From: Arenibacter echinorum | GTDB taxonomy: Bacteria; Bacteroidota; Bacteroidia; Flavobacteriales; Flavobacteriaceae | Direction of reading: 5' to 3' | DNA length: 64,000 bases | Assembly (NCBI RefSeq): GCF_003259375.1 | Contig: NZ_QLLN01000002.1 | Span: forward strand, 1-64,000 | Part shown: positions 52,462 to 62,643 of the stretch, piece after piece | Numbering within the stretch: position 1 is the first letter of the stretch | How the letters are laid out: each line of letters begins with the position of its first letter | The notes under the pieces: generated by a model | The model's input: only the letters and a program-made list of their open reading frames with translations | Database searches by the model: none | Told to the model about the DNA's origin: nothing | Made by a program: the position numbers and the translations under genes

Positions 52462-53562
52462 CTAGTCATCCATAGCTTGCCATTTAAAGGCCTCCAAAAT
52501 TTCCTTACGGATTACCTTTCCCTTTACTATATTCAAACCTTTTTCCAGGGAAGCATCCTTCTGGCAAGCTTCTTCCCAACCCAAATTGGCCAATTTTAAG
52601 ACATATGGCAAAGTTACATTGGTCAAGGCCATGGTCGAAGTATATGGAACTGCCCCTGGCATATTGGTAACACAGTAGTGTACCACATCGTCTATAATAT
52701 AGACAGGGTTTTCATGCGTAGTGGGCCTTGTGGTTTCCACACATCCCCCTTGATCTACGGCCACATCCACAATTACGGTACCTGGGCGCATATCCTTAAG
52801 CATATCGCGAGTAATGATCTTGGGCGCTTTGGCTCCCCTCAACAAGACACCCCCAACAATTAGATCATGGTCCTTAATGTGTTTCCTTATATTAAATTCA
52901 TTGGAAAATTCCGTTACCACATGGCTCGGCATTACATCATTTACATAGCGAAGCCGTTTCATATTAACATCCAAAATAGTAACATGTGCCCCAAGTCCGG
53001 CTGCCATTTTAGCAGCCTGAATTCCTACAACACCAGCCCCAAGTACCAAAACCCTTCCCGGGGCCACTCCGGGAACTCCTCCAAGTAGCACCCCTCTTCC
53101 TTTTTCCGGTTTCTCCAAGTATTTTGCCCCTTGCTGAATGGCCATTCTGCCAGCAACTTCGGACATAGGTGTCAATAAAGGCAGTGTGCCATCTTCATCC
53201 TCCACAGTTTCATAGGCTATGCAAATAGCTTTACGATCTATCATAGCTTCGGCTAGGACCTCACTAGAGGCAAAATGAAAATAGGCAAATACCACTTGCC
53301 CCCTTTGTACAAGGGAATACTCCTCCTTTATAGGCTCTTTTACCTTAACAATCATATCGCTCATGGCATATACTTGGCCTATAGTATCCAAGACAATGGC
53401 TCCCACCTGTTGATAATCGCTATTTGAGAACCCACTGCCATCACCGGCACCGGTTTGCACATATACGGTATGGTTATTTCTCACCAGTTCAAAAACCCCG
53501 GCAGGCGTTATACCTACCCTGCTTTCGTTATTTTTGATTTCTTTTGGAATCCCGACTTTCAT
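52462..53562 (-). CDS. ald: Alanine dehydrogenase
   Basis: A 366-residue enzyme that interconverts alanine and pyruvate plus ammonia. It starts MKVGIPKEIKNNESRVG; the active site includes YFHFA and the NAD loop VLGAGVVGIQAAKMA. The ATG at 53562 is chosen because it gives the classic N-terminus; the frame is open for another 16 codons upstream (to 53610) but that part has no family similarity. Confidence 0.94.
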   Translation of the reverse strand: MKVGIPKEIKNNESRVGITPAGVFELVRNNHTVYVQTGAGDGSGFSNSDYQQVGAIVLDTIGQVYAMSDMIVKVKEPIKEEYSLVQRGQVVFAYFHFASSEVLAEAMIDRKAICIAYETVEDEDGTLPLLTPMSEVAGRMAIQQGAKYLEKPEKGRGVLLGGVPGVAPGRVLVLGAGVVGIQAAKMAAGLGAHVTILDVNMKRLRYVNDVMPSHVVTEFSNEFNIRKHIKDHDLIVGGVLLRGAKAPKIITRDMLKDMRPGTVIVDVAVDQGGCVETTRPTTHENPVYIIDDVVHYCVTNMPGAVPYTSTMALTNVTLPYVLKLANLGWEEACQKDASLEKGLNIVKGKVIRKEILEAFKWQAMDD

Positions 53563-53810
53563 TTTCAATTCTTTTTTAAACTGCATGGGGAAAATACCTC
53601 TTCCAGGCAATAGGCATTATTCCTTACCAATACTAATGACGATAAGAATTTCAAAAATGGAACAAAAAAAAATAAGAAAAAAAGAAAACCCCCTAAATAA
53701 GGGGCAAGAACATTGATTATTGCACTTTTCACATTATGTGTACGAACCCATTAAAAAGACACACTATCAATAGCACAAATAACAAGAAATTTTAATGTGG
53801 AAATTATCCG

Positions 53811-54065
53811 CTATTTGTATTTTAACTTAAGGACAATCATGATAAAAAGTAGTACCGCGGTAATAAAATTAGCCAAGATCATAGGCACGCTATCATGGTA
53901 AATACCATAAATCAACCATAGGACCACTCCCAAGAACATGGCCAAATACATGGTCAGTGAAATATCCTTGGTAGATTTATTCCTCCACGTCTTATGTACC
54001 TGCGGCACTATAGAATAGGTAGTAAGTACGGCCGCCACCAGGCCCATGATTTCTATGTTCTCCAT
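53811..54065 (-). CDS. SemiSWEET-type PQ-loop transporter
   Basis: An 84-residue protein from ATG 54065, with three helices and the PQ motif (TYSIVPQVHKTWRNKSTKDIS). Such triple-helix proteins dimerise and move sugars. The frame is open 11 codons further upstream, but the shorter start begins closer to the first helix. The sugar is unknown. Confidence 0.85.
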   Translation of the reverse strand: MENIEIMGLVAAVLTTYSIVPQVHKTWRNKSTKDISLTMYLAMFLGVVLWLIYGIYHDSVPMILANFITAVLLFIMIVLKLKYK

Positions 54066-54157
54066 GCCACTAGATTCAATTTTATGGGCAAACCCCATAA
54101 TGCGAATTTACATCCAATAATATCACCAAAACCAACTTATGTTTTGAAATAATCTCC

Positions 54158-57091
54158 CTATCCCACAATATTGACTATTTTTCCCGGGACTACAATGACC
54201 TTTTTAGGGCTACGTCCCTGTAGTTGTTCCCGTGTTTTGTCGTGGGCCATAACGGCAGCCTCTATTTCCTCTTTGGAAAGATCTGCCTGCAATTCTATTT
54301 TAAAACGCACTTTTCCATTGAAAGAAATAGGATATTCCTTACTGCTCTCCACCAAATACTTTCCTTCAAACTTAGGGAATGGAGCGGTAGCAATTGAGGT
54401 AGCGTGTCCCAATTTACTCCAAAGTTCCTCCGCTATATGTGGCGCATAAGGTGAAACCAATAGGACCAATGGTTCCAATATTTCCCTACTATTGCATTTT
54501 TGGGCTGCCAATTCGTTTACACAGATCATAAAGGTAGCCACCGAGGTGTTAAAGGAGAAATTCTCTATATCCTCTTCCACCTTCTTGATGGTCTTATGTA
54601 AAGTTTTTAAATTATCTGCAGTAGGTGCAGCATCGGTCACCATAAAAGCCCCGTCATTTCCCCCATGGAACAAACGCCACATTTTCTTAAGAAAACTGTG
54701 AACCCCCGTAATACCTGCAGTATTCCAAGGTTTGGATTGCTCCAATGGTCCTAGGAACATCTCGTACAATCGAAGGGAATCTGCACCGTACTCCTGGCAG
54801 ATACTATCCGGACTCACCACATTGTATTTGGATTTGGACATTTTTTCCACTTCCCTACCAACAATGTAAGTATCGTTATTATCTTTAATAACTTCCCCTT
54901 TCTCACCAATAAAAATAGCATCCTTAAATTCAGAATACATTGGGTCATTTCTAAAAGATTCAATATCTAATTCATCAGAAGAATTAACATATTCAACGGG
55001 GGAGTGTATTCTATTTAAAACACTATATCTAAACGCCTTCTCGTTAACTGGATGAGTGTTTCTCCAATTTTTTATTACCTCATCAACCCTGCCCCACGCA
55101 CTTTTCGAGACAGCAATGTAAAATTGTTTGTCCTTGGCAAAACGCGCTACAACAAAATAAACAAATGCACTGGTTCCAGTAATCATTCCCTGATTGATCA
55201 GTTTTTTGGCAAATTCCGGTTTTGGTACTATACCTTTATCGAACAAAAACTTCTGCCAAAAACGGCTATATAGCAAATGTCCAGTGGCATGTTCACTACC
55301 CCCAATATACAAGTCTACATCTTGCCAATAGTCAATTGCCTCTTTTGAAAAAATTTCGTTTTCATTATTGGGATTCATATAACGGTTAAAATAGTACGAA
55401 CTTCCTGCCCAACCGGGCATAGTGTTCAACTCCAATGGAAACACAGTTTTATGATCTATTAACTGATTACTTACTACTGCCGACTTCTTTACGTCCCAGG
55501 CCCAAACTGTGGCATTGCCCAAAGGCGGTTCCCCGGTTTCCGTAGGCAAGTATTTTTCAACTTCAGGTAGTACAATAGGCAAATGCTCCGCACTGATCAT
55601 TTGGGGCATCCCGTCCACATAGTATACCGGAAAGGGTTCTCCCCAATAGCGTTGGCGACTAAATACAGCATCGCGCAACCTGTAGTTGATCTTTCCTTTT
55701 CCCTGTTCCAATTTTTCCAATTCGAAAATGACACGTTTAACAGCCTTTTTATAGGGGAGTCCATTTAAGAAGTCGGAATTGGCAATAACCGTCTTTTCCT
55801 TATCTGCAAAGGCCTCTTCGGAAATATCCACTCCCTCAAAAATATTGGTAATGGGAATATTGAAATGCTTTGCAAAGTCATAATCGCGCTGATCTCCACA
55901 GGGAACGGACATTACCGCCCCGGTACCATAGCCCGCCAATACATAATCCCCGATCCAAATTGGGATGGGCTCCTTGCTAAACGGGTGTTCTGCATAAGCC
56001 CCGGTAAAGGCTCCGGTAATGGTCTTTACATCGGCCATACGATCGCGCTCACTGCGTTTGGCCGTAGCCGCTATGTAGGCCTCTACTTCTTCCTTTTGCT
56101 CAGAAGTAGTTATTTTGGCAACCAATTCGTGCTCTGGGGCCAAGGTCATAAAACTAACCCCGAATATCGTATCTGGTCGGGTGGTGAAAACATCTATCAC
56201 TTCTTCACGCCCCTTAACCCTAAACGTTACTTCCGCCCCCTCGGACCTACCGATCCAATTGGTTTGGGAGTCCTTTAAGGGCTGAGGCCAATCTACCATA
56301 GTTAAATCGTCCAACAACCGCTGGGCATAGGCAGATATGCGCATGCTCCACTGCGTCATTTTTTTACGGATCACCGGATGACCACCCCGTTCCGAAACCC
56401 CATTGACAATCTCGTCGTTCGCCAAAACCGTCCCTAAGGCGGGACACCAATTTACTTCGGTCTCCGCCAAATACGTCAACCTATATTGCAATAACACTTC
56501 CTGTTGTTCCTTTACCGTAAAGGCTTTCCAATCGGTAGCTGAAAATGCTGCAACATCTTCATCACAAACAGCATTTACACTTTGATTGCCCTCTTTTTCA
56601 AAAATAGCGATCAGACTGGAAATATCTTCCGCCTTATCGGCATCCTTATTGTACCAGGAATTAAAAAGCTGGATAAAGATCCACTGTGTCCATTTGTAAT
56701 AACTGGAATCGGAGGTACGGACTTCCCGGCTCCAATCGAAAGAAAAACCAATTTTATCCAACTGCTCCCTATATCTGTTGATATTGGTCTCTGTGGTAAT
56801 GGCAGGATGCTGCCCTGTCTGAATGGCATATTGCTCCGCAGGCAGGCCAAAGGAGTCGTATCCCATAGGATGCAAAACATTAAACCCTTTGTGCCTTTTA
56901 TAGCGCGCATAAATATCGCTGGCAATATAGCCCAAGGGATGTCCTACATGCAAACCTGCACCTGAAGGGTATGGAAACATATCCAGTACATAAAACTTTT
57001 CCTTTTGGGAGTCGTTTTCTGCTTTAAAAGTTTGGTTTTCCGCCCAAAATTCCTGCCACTTTTCTTCAATCTTCCTAAAATCGTAAGTCAT
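54158..57091 (-). CDS. leuS: Leucyl-tRNA synthetase with a lineage-specific insertion
   Basis: A 977-residue class I synthetase. The HIGH motif is GLHVGHPLG near residue 46-54, the KMSKS motif is EKMSKSKYN near 750, and the editing domain (CP1) includes TTRPDTIFGV. Between MITGTSAFVY (about 637) and KMSKS lies roughly 105 residues without bacterial counterpart in E. coli; a related but shorter insertion is common in Bacteroidota. The DNA of the insertion is more AT-rich than its flanks. The charging function is certain. Confidence 0.95.
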   Translation of the reverse strand: MTYDFRKIEEKWQEFWAENQTFKAENDSQKEKFYVLDMFPYPSGAGLHVGHPLGYIASDIYARYKRHKGFNVLHPMGYDSFGLPAEQYAIQTGQHPAITTETNINRYREQLDKIGFSFDWSREVRTSDSSYYKWTQWIFIQLFNSWYNKDADKAEDISSLIAIFEKEGNQSVNAVCDEDVAAFSATDWKAFTVKEQQEVLLQYRLTYLAETEVNWCPALGTVLANDEIVNGVSERGGHPVIRKKMTQWSMRISAYAQRLLDDLTMVDWPQPLKDSQTNWIGRSEGAEVTFRVKGREEVIDVFTTRPDTIFGVSFMTLAPEHELVAKITTSEQKEEVEAYIAATAKRSERDRMADVKTITGAFTGAYAEHPFSKEPIPIWIGDYVLAGYGTGAVMSVPCGDQRDYDFAKHFNIPITNIFEGVDISEEAFADKEKTVIANSDFLNGLPYKKAVKRVIFELEKLEQGKGKINYRLRDAVFSRQRYWGEPFPVYYVDGMPQMISAEHLPIVLPEVEKYLPTETGEPPLGNATVWAWDVKKSAVVSNQLIDHKTVFPLELNTMPGWAGSSYYFNRYMNPNNENEIFSKEAIDYWQDVDLYIGGSEHATGHLLYSRFWQKFLFDKGIVPKPEFAKKLINQGMITGTSAFVYFVVARFAKDKQFYIAVSKSAWGRVDEVIKNWRNTHPVNEKAFRYSVLNRIHSPVEYVNSSDELDIESFRNDPMYSEFKDAIFIGEKGEVIKDNNDTYIVGREVEKMSKSKYNVVSPDSICQEYGADSLRLYEMFLGPLEQSKPWNTAGITGVHSFLKKMWRLFHGGNDGAFMVTDAAPTADNLKTLHKTIKKVEEDIENFSFNTSVATFMICVNELAAQKCNSREILEPLVLLVSPYAPHIAEELWSKLGHATSIATAPFPKFEGKYLVESSKEYPISFNGKVRFKIELQADLSKEEIEAAVMAHDKTREQLQGRSPKKVIVVPGKIVNIVG

Positions 57092-57488
57092 CCTAATGTA
57101 TTGTATTTTAATCTAGTGTACCTACTGCACACCCCTGCATTTATTAATGTAGCGCAAAAATAAGTTTAATCTATGAAATGAACTATCACAATAGGGCCTA
57201 AGATGAAGATTATAGTGGTAAGAATATATAAATTAGGAATTGTTTCAAGCAGGCTACAACAACATCCCTTCCAGCCTTTTTCACACCTTAAAAATAAATC
57301 TAATGAATACCCTAGCCCCAAGGATAAGTGGCATGCTACTGAAAAAAAATGTTACAATAAAGGCCGGCCTGACTGGAACGGGCCGGCAAGCCCTGGAGAA
57401 TTAAACCCTCTATAAGGGATTACAAGCGGCAAAATGACATGTCAACGGTACAAGTTGCTCATTTGTCTCAAAATATATAACTTTCAAT
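57092..57488. other. Intergenic gap, no gene found
   Basis: About 400 bp between divergent leuS and the T9SS type B protein. There is a GC-rich palindrome, GCCGGC at 57363-57368 and 57382-57387 with a short loop. A 70-codon open frame at 57203-57415 has no coding character. No -7 element stands out. Confidence 0.5.
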
Positions 57489-59051
57489 ATGAACCATTTC
57501 TCAGGACAACTGTGTATTAAACTAATTATAGTAGTTTGCTTTTACAGCAATTTTGTTCATGGAGAATTTAGGCATAACACAATACACACCAGCCTGCCCC
57601 TATTTTCGGCATGGGATGAAACCGAAAGCAACCAAGGCAGTATTTCTCCACACGCACTCGCATATTCCCCTCATAAAGAGCAAACAATTACAATCCCAAA
57701 AACGTTGAATACTGTTGCCCAAAATTGCCGCGTTCAGACTGTCGTGTACGATGAATATGGTAATACTAGTTTTCCCCGCTGTGAAACAGCGCCTCCTACC
57801 AGTATAAGACTTCAAGTACATTCTACAATCATTCGTTCAAACCCTCAACAAACAGAAAATTTTGAATATGTCAATAAATGGCAGCAAAGTACAGATGGTA
57901 GAAATTGGGAAAACGCAATTAGTAATGTACCAGGACTCGGCAACCAATATATTATTCCATCGTCATCGACCAATTATCGCTTTTATAGGTATGTATTAAT
58001 CGATGAAGAATTACCTGGCTCTTTATGTAATTTTGATTATCAAGTATACGAGATTTTTAACGTACCCCAGCCCGACCCTCCCCTGAGCCTTGGAAATATA
58101 GACGCTTGTAGATCCGAAAACAGGATGCTAACTGTAAGCATAGATGAAGAAGTGGAATGGTATGAAGATTTAACAGTGGATTGGTATGACGAACCCATAG
58201 GCGGTAATCTGTTGCTTGCCAACAGTGCCACTCTTTTGGCTCTAACATCGGGCACTTATTATGCTGAAGCTCGGGCTTTGCCCGCCCCTTTGGGACCACC
58301 GGTCCCTGGCTCCTTCGTTCACGATCCCGATTCCATATTAAGTTGTTCCTCCAGCCAAAGGACAGCCGTATCCATTATTGTACACGACGACCCCCCAAAA
58401 CCAACAGATGAAACCCTGAGTTTCTGTGAAAATACGACCATTACCTTGTCCTCCGACACAAGTAATGTAGACTATGAGTGGAGTACCGGCGAAACTACCT
58501 CTGATATTAATGTTAGTATTCCCGGAATCTATACTGTTACACTAACCAATGGCAGCGGCTGTTCTACTACGAAAACCATTACCCTAAATCAAATTGAAGC
58601 GCCTAAAATAAAAACAGCCACTTCGGAGGAATACACCCTTACCATAATCATGGATAATAATGGGGATTTTGAATATTCCCTAGATGGTTATAATTACCAA
58701 GACGATAATCAGTTTACCAATACTGAGGGCGGATTATATACCCTCTTTGCCCGTGAGAAAAACAACTGTGGTACAACAAATCTCCCTTATGTTCATTTGG
58801 TAATCCCCAAATTTTTTACCCCTAATGGAGATGGTATACATGATACTTTCAAGATTAGTGGGGCCGAAAATTTAAAACCGGCACAATTAAGTATTTTTGA
58901 CCGCTATGGCAACCTTTTAAAAACCACCATGAACAGTCCTTTCGAATGGGATGGCAGTTATAATGGGCGAGAACTTCCCGCCTCTGATTATTGGTTTCAA
59001 TTTAAAGTTAACAACAACATAAAAAAAGGCCATTTCGCCTTAAAAAGATAA
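57489..59051 (+). CDS. Secreted protein with a T9SS type B (gliding-motility-type) sorting domain
   Basis: A 520-residue protein. The signal peptide ends near FVHGE (about 26). The middle has Ig-like repeats (FCENTTITLSSDTSNVDYEW ...) with Cys pairs. The last 85 residues are the gliding-motility-associated C-terminal domain: FFTPNGDGIHDTFKI, LSIFDRYGNLL, ASDYWFQFKV, GHFALKR. It is likely exported by T9SS and attached to or released at the surface. Adhesion is a guess. It stands alone. Confidence 0.85.
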   Translation: MNHFSGQLCIKLIIVVCFYSNFVHGEFRHNTIHTSLPLFSAWDETESNQGSISPHALAYSPHKEQTITIPKTLNTVAQNCRVQTVVYDEYGNTSFPRCETAPPTSIRLQVHSTIIRSNPQQTENFEYVNKWQQSTDGRNWENAISNVPGLGNQYIIPSSSTNYRFYRYVLIDEELPGSLCNFDYQVYEIFNVPQPDPPLSLGNIDACRSENRMLTVSIDEEVEWYEDLTVDWYDEPIGGNLLLANSATLLALTSGTYYAEARALPAPLGPPVPGSFVHDPDSILSCSSSQRTAVSIIVHDDPPKPTDETLSFCENTTITLSSDTSNVDYEWSTGETTSDINVSIPGIYTVTLTNGSGCSTTKTITLNQIEAPKIKTATSEEYTLTIIMDNNGDFEYSLDGYNYQDDNQFTNTEGGLYTLFAREKNNCGTTNLPYVHLVIPKFFTPNGDGIHDTFKISGAENLKPAQLSIFDRYGNLLKTTMNSPFEWDGSYNGRELPASDYWFQFKVNNNIKKGHFALKR

Positions 59052-59189
59052 TTCTAGTAAAAAGAAGAGGTTTTCAAGAGGCCAAATGAAACCGCTAGAC
59101 CATAGTACAGCTTCTAATTAGTAAGGAAAGGAGCCTCTGCTATTTTTAATTCAATTTACTTTCCTATTTTTACATATTGATTTTCAACT

Positions 59190-60068
59190 ATGAGTACATC
59201 TTTTGAACGTTTTCAAAAAAGAAAGCTTATCTCCTCTTATTTTTCAGTAGTCCTAAGTATTGGATTGGTACTTTTTCTATTGGGTATATTGGGGCTTTTG
59301 GTGCTAAACACCAAAAAACTGGCCGATCATTTTAAGGAACAGATCACCATATCCGTCTTTCTTAAGGACAATGCCAAAGAGGTGGAGGTTGATCAATTGC
59401 AAAAAAGTTTGGCTATGGCAGAATATACCAAAAAGGCCACCTATGTATCCAAGGAACAGGCAGCGGAACAACACAGTGAAGAAATTGGAGAGAATTTTTT
59501 GGATTTCTTGGGGTATAACCCCCTTAAGAATTCCATAGACGTGCAACTTAAGGCCGATTATGTGTCTACAGAGAAAATTGCCGAAATAGCAGAGGAAATA
59601 TCGAGCAGGGACTATATTGAAGAAGTGAGCTATGACAAACCCTTGATTACCCTTTTAAACGATAACGTAAAAAAAATAAGTTTCTGGATATTGGTTGCCA
59701 GTGGTATTTTCACCTTTATCGCCGTGCTATTGATCAACAGTTCCATTAGACTATCCATTTACTCCAAACGCTTTATCATAAAAACCATGCAGATGGTTGG
59801 GGCCACCAAAACTTTTATCCGCAGACCTTTTATTTGGACCAACATTAAATTGGGTGTTCTTGGGGCGGTAATAGCCTTAATTGCACTAGGCTTTGTAATA
59901 TACTATGTAAATATAAATTTTCCTGAGCTGAACCTTTTTCAGGATCCGGCAATTCTAGTATTTCTTTTTGCAAGTGTCTTCTTTTTAGGGGTCCTGATTT
60001 CCTTTATAAGTACATTTTTTGCAACACAACGTTTCTTAAATCTTAGAACAGACGATTTATATTATTAA
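59190..60068 (+). CDS. ftsX: Cell-division protein FtsX
   Basis: A 292-residue ABC-type permease of the FtsX family. One N-terminal helix is followed by an extracytoplasmic domain (about 45-165, FKEQITISVFLKDNA) and three C-terminal helices. FtsE is not adjacent, which is usual in Bacteroidota. With FtsE it regulates peptidoglycan hydrolases at division. It opens the ftsX-DUF3098-uppP-truB cluster. Confidence 0.92.
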   Translation: MSTSFERFQKRKLISSYFSVVLSIGLVLFLLGILGLLVLNTKKLADHFKEQITISVFLKDNAKEVEVDQLQKSLAMAEYTKKATYVSKEQAAEQHSEEIGENFLDFLGYNPLKNSIDVQLKADYVSTEKIAEIAEEISSRDYIEEVSYDKPLITLLNDNVKKISFWILVASGIFTFIAVLLINSSIRLSIYSKRFIIKTMQMVGATKTFIRRPFIWTNIKLGVLGAVIALIALGFVIYYVNINFPELNLFQDPAILVFLFASVFFLGVLISFISTFFATQRFLNLRTDDLYY

Positions 60069-60077
60069 CTTTGCGGC

Positions 60078-60344
60078 ATGAGTAAAAAACAAAACAATAA
60101 TCAACTACAAAAGCCTAGACAGGAATTTATTTTTCAGAAAAAAAATTACCTTTTTATGTTTATTGGCCTGGCCTTGATTAGCCTAGGGTTTATCCTTATG
60201 AGCGGTGGCGGAAGTGACGATCCCAATGTTTTTAATCCTGAAATCTATAATTTCAGAAGAATACGCTTGGCCCCAACATTGGTATTGATTGGGCTGGGGA
60301 TAGAAGTCTACGCCATTCTGTTGAATCCGCATAAGAAGAAATAA
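60078..60344 (+). CDS. DUF3098 membrane protein
   Basis: An 88-residue protein with two helices, FMFIGLALISLGFILM and LVLIGLGIEVYAILL, separated by a conserved GGGSDDPNVFNPEIYNFRR segment. It is the typical DUF3098 protein. It sits between ftsX and uppP, so an envelope role is plausible. Confidence 0.9.
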   Translation: MSKKQNNNQLQKPRQEFIFQKKNYLFMFIGLALISLGFILMSGGGSDDPNVFNPEIYNFRRIRLAPTLVLIGLGIEVYAILLNPHKKK

Positions 60345-60347
60345 ATT

Positions 60348-61133
60348 TTGGATATATTAGAGGCTATTATTCTTGCCATTATTGAAGGTATAACCGAGTA
60401 TTTACCGGTTTCTTCAACTGGACACATGATTATTACTTCTTCCTTTTTTGGTATAGCTCAGGAAGATTTTACGAAATTGTTTACAATCGTTATCCAAATG
60501 GGCACCATACTTTCTGTTGTGGTACTTTACTTTAAGCGATTTTTCCAAAGCATTGATTTTTACTATAAACTTTTGGTCGCTTTTATTCCTGCAGTGGTCT
60601 TGGGCCTACTCTTTAGTGATGTAATAGACGCCTTACTGGAAAGTCCAATTGTAGTTGCCATTTCTTTAGTTATAGGGGGGCTGATACTACTTAGAGTGGA
60701 CGAGTTATTCGGAAATTCAGAGAACACCGACATTTCATACGCCACGGCTTTTAAAATTGGCCTCTTCCAGTGTTTGGCAATGATTCCTGGCGTGTCCAGA
60801 AGTGGTGCCAGTATTGTTGGAGGTATGACCCAAAAATTATCCAGGACAGCAGCAGCAGAGTTTTCATTCTTTCTGGCTGTGCCGACCATGCTGGGGGCAA
60901 CCCTTAAAAAAAGTTATGATTATTATAATGCCGGCTTTACTCTTAGCACCGAACAAATAAATTTATTGATTATAGGTAACGTAGTTGGTTTTGTAGTGGC
61001 CCTTTTCGCAATTAAGACCTTTATTGGGTATTTAAGCAAGCACGGTTTTAAGGTTTTTGGCTACTACAGAATCATAGTGGGCATCGCAATCATTGTCATA
61101 CATTATTTTATAAGTCCGCTAACGGTAATCTAA
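60348..61133 (+). CDS. uppP: Undecaprenyl-diphosphatase
   Basis: A 261-residue polytopic enzyme that recycles the lipid carrier undecaprenyl diphosphate. Active-site motifs are [15 protein letters not shown] and PGVSRSGAS. The start is a TTG at 60348, 3 bp past the DUF3098 stop, giving the normal N-terminus [14 protein letters not shown]. Its stop overlaps the truB ATG (TAATG), so the two are translationally coupled. Confidence 0.93.
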   Translation: MDILEAIILAIIEGITEYLPVSSTGHMIITSSFFGIAQEDFTKLFTIVIQMGTILSVVVLYFKRFFQSIDFYYKLLVAFIPAVVLGLLFSDVIDALLESPIVVAISLVIGGLILLRVDELFGNSENTDISYATAFKIGLFQCLAMIPGVSRSGASIVGGMTQKLSRTAAAEFSFFLAVPTMLGATLKKSYDYYNAGFTLSTEQINLLIIGNVVGFVVALFAIKTFIGYLSKHGFKVFGYYRIIVGIAIIVIHYFISPLTVI

Positions 61134-61828
61134 TGACAAAGGAAGACTTTTTAGAAGGGCAGGTATTACTGATAGACAAACCGCTTGGTTGGTCATCCTT
61201 TCAGGCTGTTAATTCCTTAAAATGGAAAATTAGAAAGAAATTTCAGCTAAAGAAAATTAAGATTGGCCACGCCGGGACCCTTGATCCATTGGCGACAGGA
61301 TTATTACTTATCTGTACTGGAAAAGCTACCAAGACCATAAACGAACTACAGGGTCAAGAAAAAGAATATACGGGCACTATAACCCTAGGCGGTACAACGC
61401 CTTCCTATGATCTGGAAACGGAAATAAACGAAAACTTCCCCGTGCATCATATTACCAATGAATTGATCCACAGCACCACTGCCCAATTTATTGGGGATAT
61501 AGAACAAATTCCACCCGTTTTCTCGGCCCTAAAAAAAGACGGCAAAAGACTTTATGAATACGCAAGGGAAGGCAAGGAAGTGGAGATTAAAAAAAGAGGG
61601 GTCACTATCACAGAATTTGCAATTACCGCTATAGAACTGCCAATGGTTCACTTTAGGGTAGTCTGTAGTAAAGGCACCTATATCAGGTCTTTGGCCCATG
61701 ATTTTGGAAAAGCCCTGCAATCCGGAGCGCATTTATCCTCGTTGAAAAGAACCAAAATAGGTGATTACAACGTAAATAAAGCCATAACCCCCGAGGAATT
61801 TGGTAAATTACTGCAAATCGACAGTTAA
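61133..61828 (+). CDS. truB: tRNA pseudouridine(55) synthase
   Basis: A 231-residue TruB. The catalytic motif GHAGTLDPLATGLL contains nucleophile D51, and a later KGTYIRSLAHDFG segment is family-specific. It has the short form without the C-terminal PUA extension. It is coupled to uppP by a TAATG overlap. Confidence 0.94.
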   Translation: MTKEDFLEGQVLLIDKPLGWSSFQAVNSLKWKIRKKFQLKKIKIGHAGTLDPLATGLLLICTGKATKTINELQGQEKEYTGTITLGGTTPSYDLETEINENFPVHHITNELIHSTTAQFIGDIEQIPPVFSALKKDGKRLYEYAREGKEVEIKKRGVTITEFAITAIELPMVHFRVVCSKGTYIRSLAHDFGKALQSGAHLSSLKRTKIGDYNVNKAITPEEFGKLLQIDS

Positions 61829-61905
61829 ATTTCGATATTAGAAGTGGTAACCTAACCGTTCGTCGATAATTTGAAATATTTTTGATAAAACGTGGTTATA
61901 TCACT

Positions 61906-62643
61906 ATGAATTTAAACCGTAAACAACTTTCTTTCTTAATAACATTCTTTTCCATGGCCTTGGTAGTGTTGGGATTATACAACATCCACTTGGGACAGGA
62001 AGAAAAAGAAGAGTATGTTATTGAATTAAGTTTGTTGGAAGAGGAGGATCTGGAAAAGCAAATTGAGGAAGAATTAAAGGACATGGAGGAAATGGCCAAG
62101 GCAGATCCCGTTAAAAGTCATATGGCCTATAATGAGGCCAATAAACCAAGTTTTGGCAACCCCGAGCCCCTCAAAACCCTAGAGGAAATAATGGAGGAAC
62201 AAGAGCTGTCTTCCGATAGTGACGACCCTACGGACTTCCTTAGCTCCGACTCCGAATATGCTGCAAGAGTAAAAGAATTAGCAAAGAGAAGAAGGGAAAA
62301 ACAAGAATTATTGGGAGAAAAGGAAGCTAGTAAAGAAGTAATGACCAACAATTTGGCCAAAAGAAGGACTTCTATTTCCTACTCCTTGGTAGACAGAAGG
62401 CATACCAGCCTTCCCATACCTATTTACACCTGTATAGAAGGGGGCAAAGTAGTGATTAACATTAAGGTTGACGCATTAGGAAAGGTCATAGAAGCCGATG
62501 TAAACAAAAAAAGTTCCAGTACCCTGAATGGTTGCCTAGTAGATAATGCCATTGAATATGCCTTAAAATCCAAATTCAATGCCGGAGAAAAGGTTGAACA
62601 AATGGGCACCATTACCTATCTATTCCAAGAAAAGCAAAGATAA
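61906..62643 (+). CDS. TonB-like protein with an acidic linker
   Basis: A protein of 245 residues from ATG 61906; a TTG at 61882 would add eight residues. One N-terminal helix (LITFFSMALVVLGLYNI) is followed by a very acidic, coiled region (LLEEEDLEKQIEEELKD) and a C-terminal TonB_C-like fold (GKVVINIKVDALGKVIEA) with two cysteines. The usual Pro-rich span of TonB is replaced by charged helix. The partner is unknown. It overlaps the convergent thioredoxin-like gene by 24 bp. Confidence 0.7.
   Translation: MNLNRKQLSFLITFFSMALVVLGLYNIHLGQEEKEEYVIELSLLEEEDLEKQIEEELKDMEEMAKADPVKSHMAYNEANKPSFGNPEPLKTLEEIMEEQELSSDSDDPTDFLSSDSEYAARVKELAKRRREKQELLGEKEASKEVMTNNLAKRRTSISYSLVDRRHTSLPIPIYTCIEGGKVVINIKVDALGKVIEADVNKKSSSTLNGCLVDNAIEYALKSKFNAGEKVEQMGTITYLFQEKQR

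Noticed and set aside
53563..53610. Upstream extension of alanine dehydrogenase
   Set aside because: The extra 16 residues have no family similarity; the ATG at 53562 gives the classic MKVGIPKE start.
57203..57415. 70-codon open frame upstream of the T9SS type B protein
   Set aside because: It has no domain or signal peptide and ends in a GC-rich palindrome region. Chance frame.
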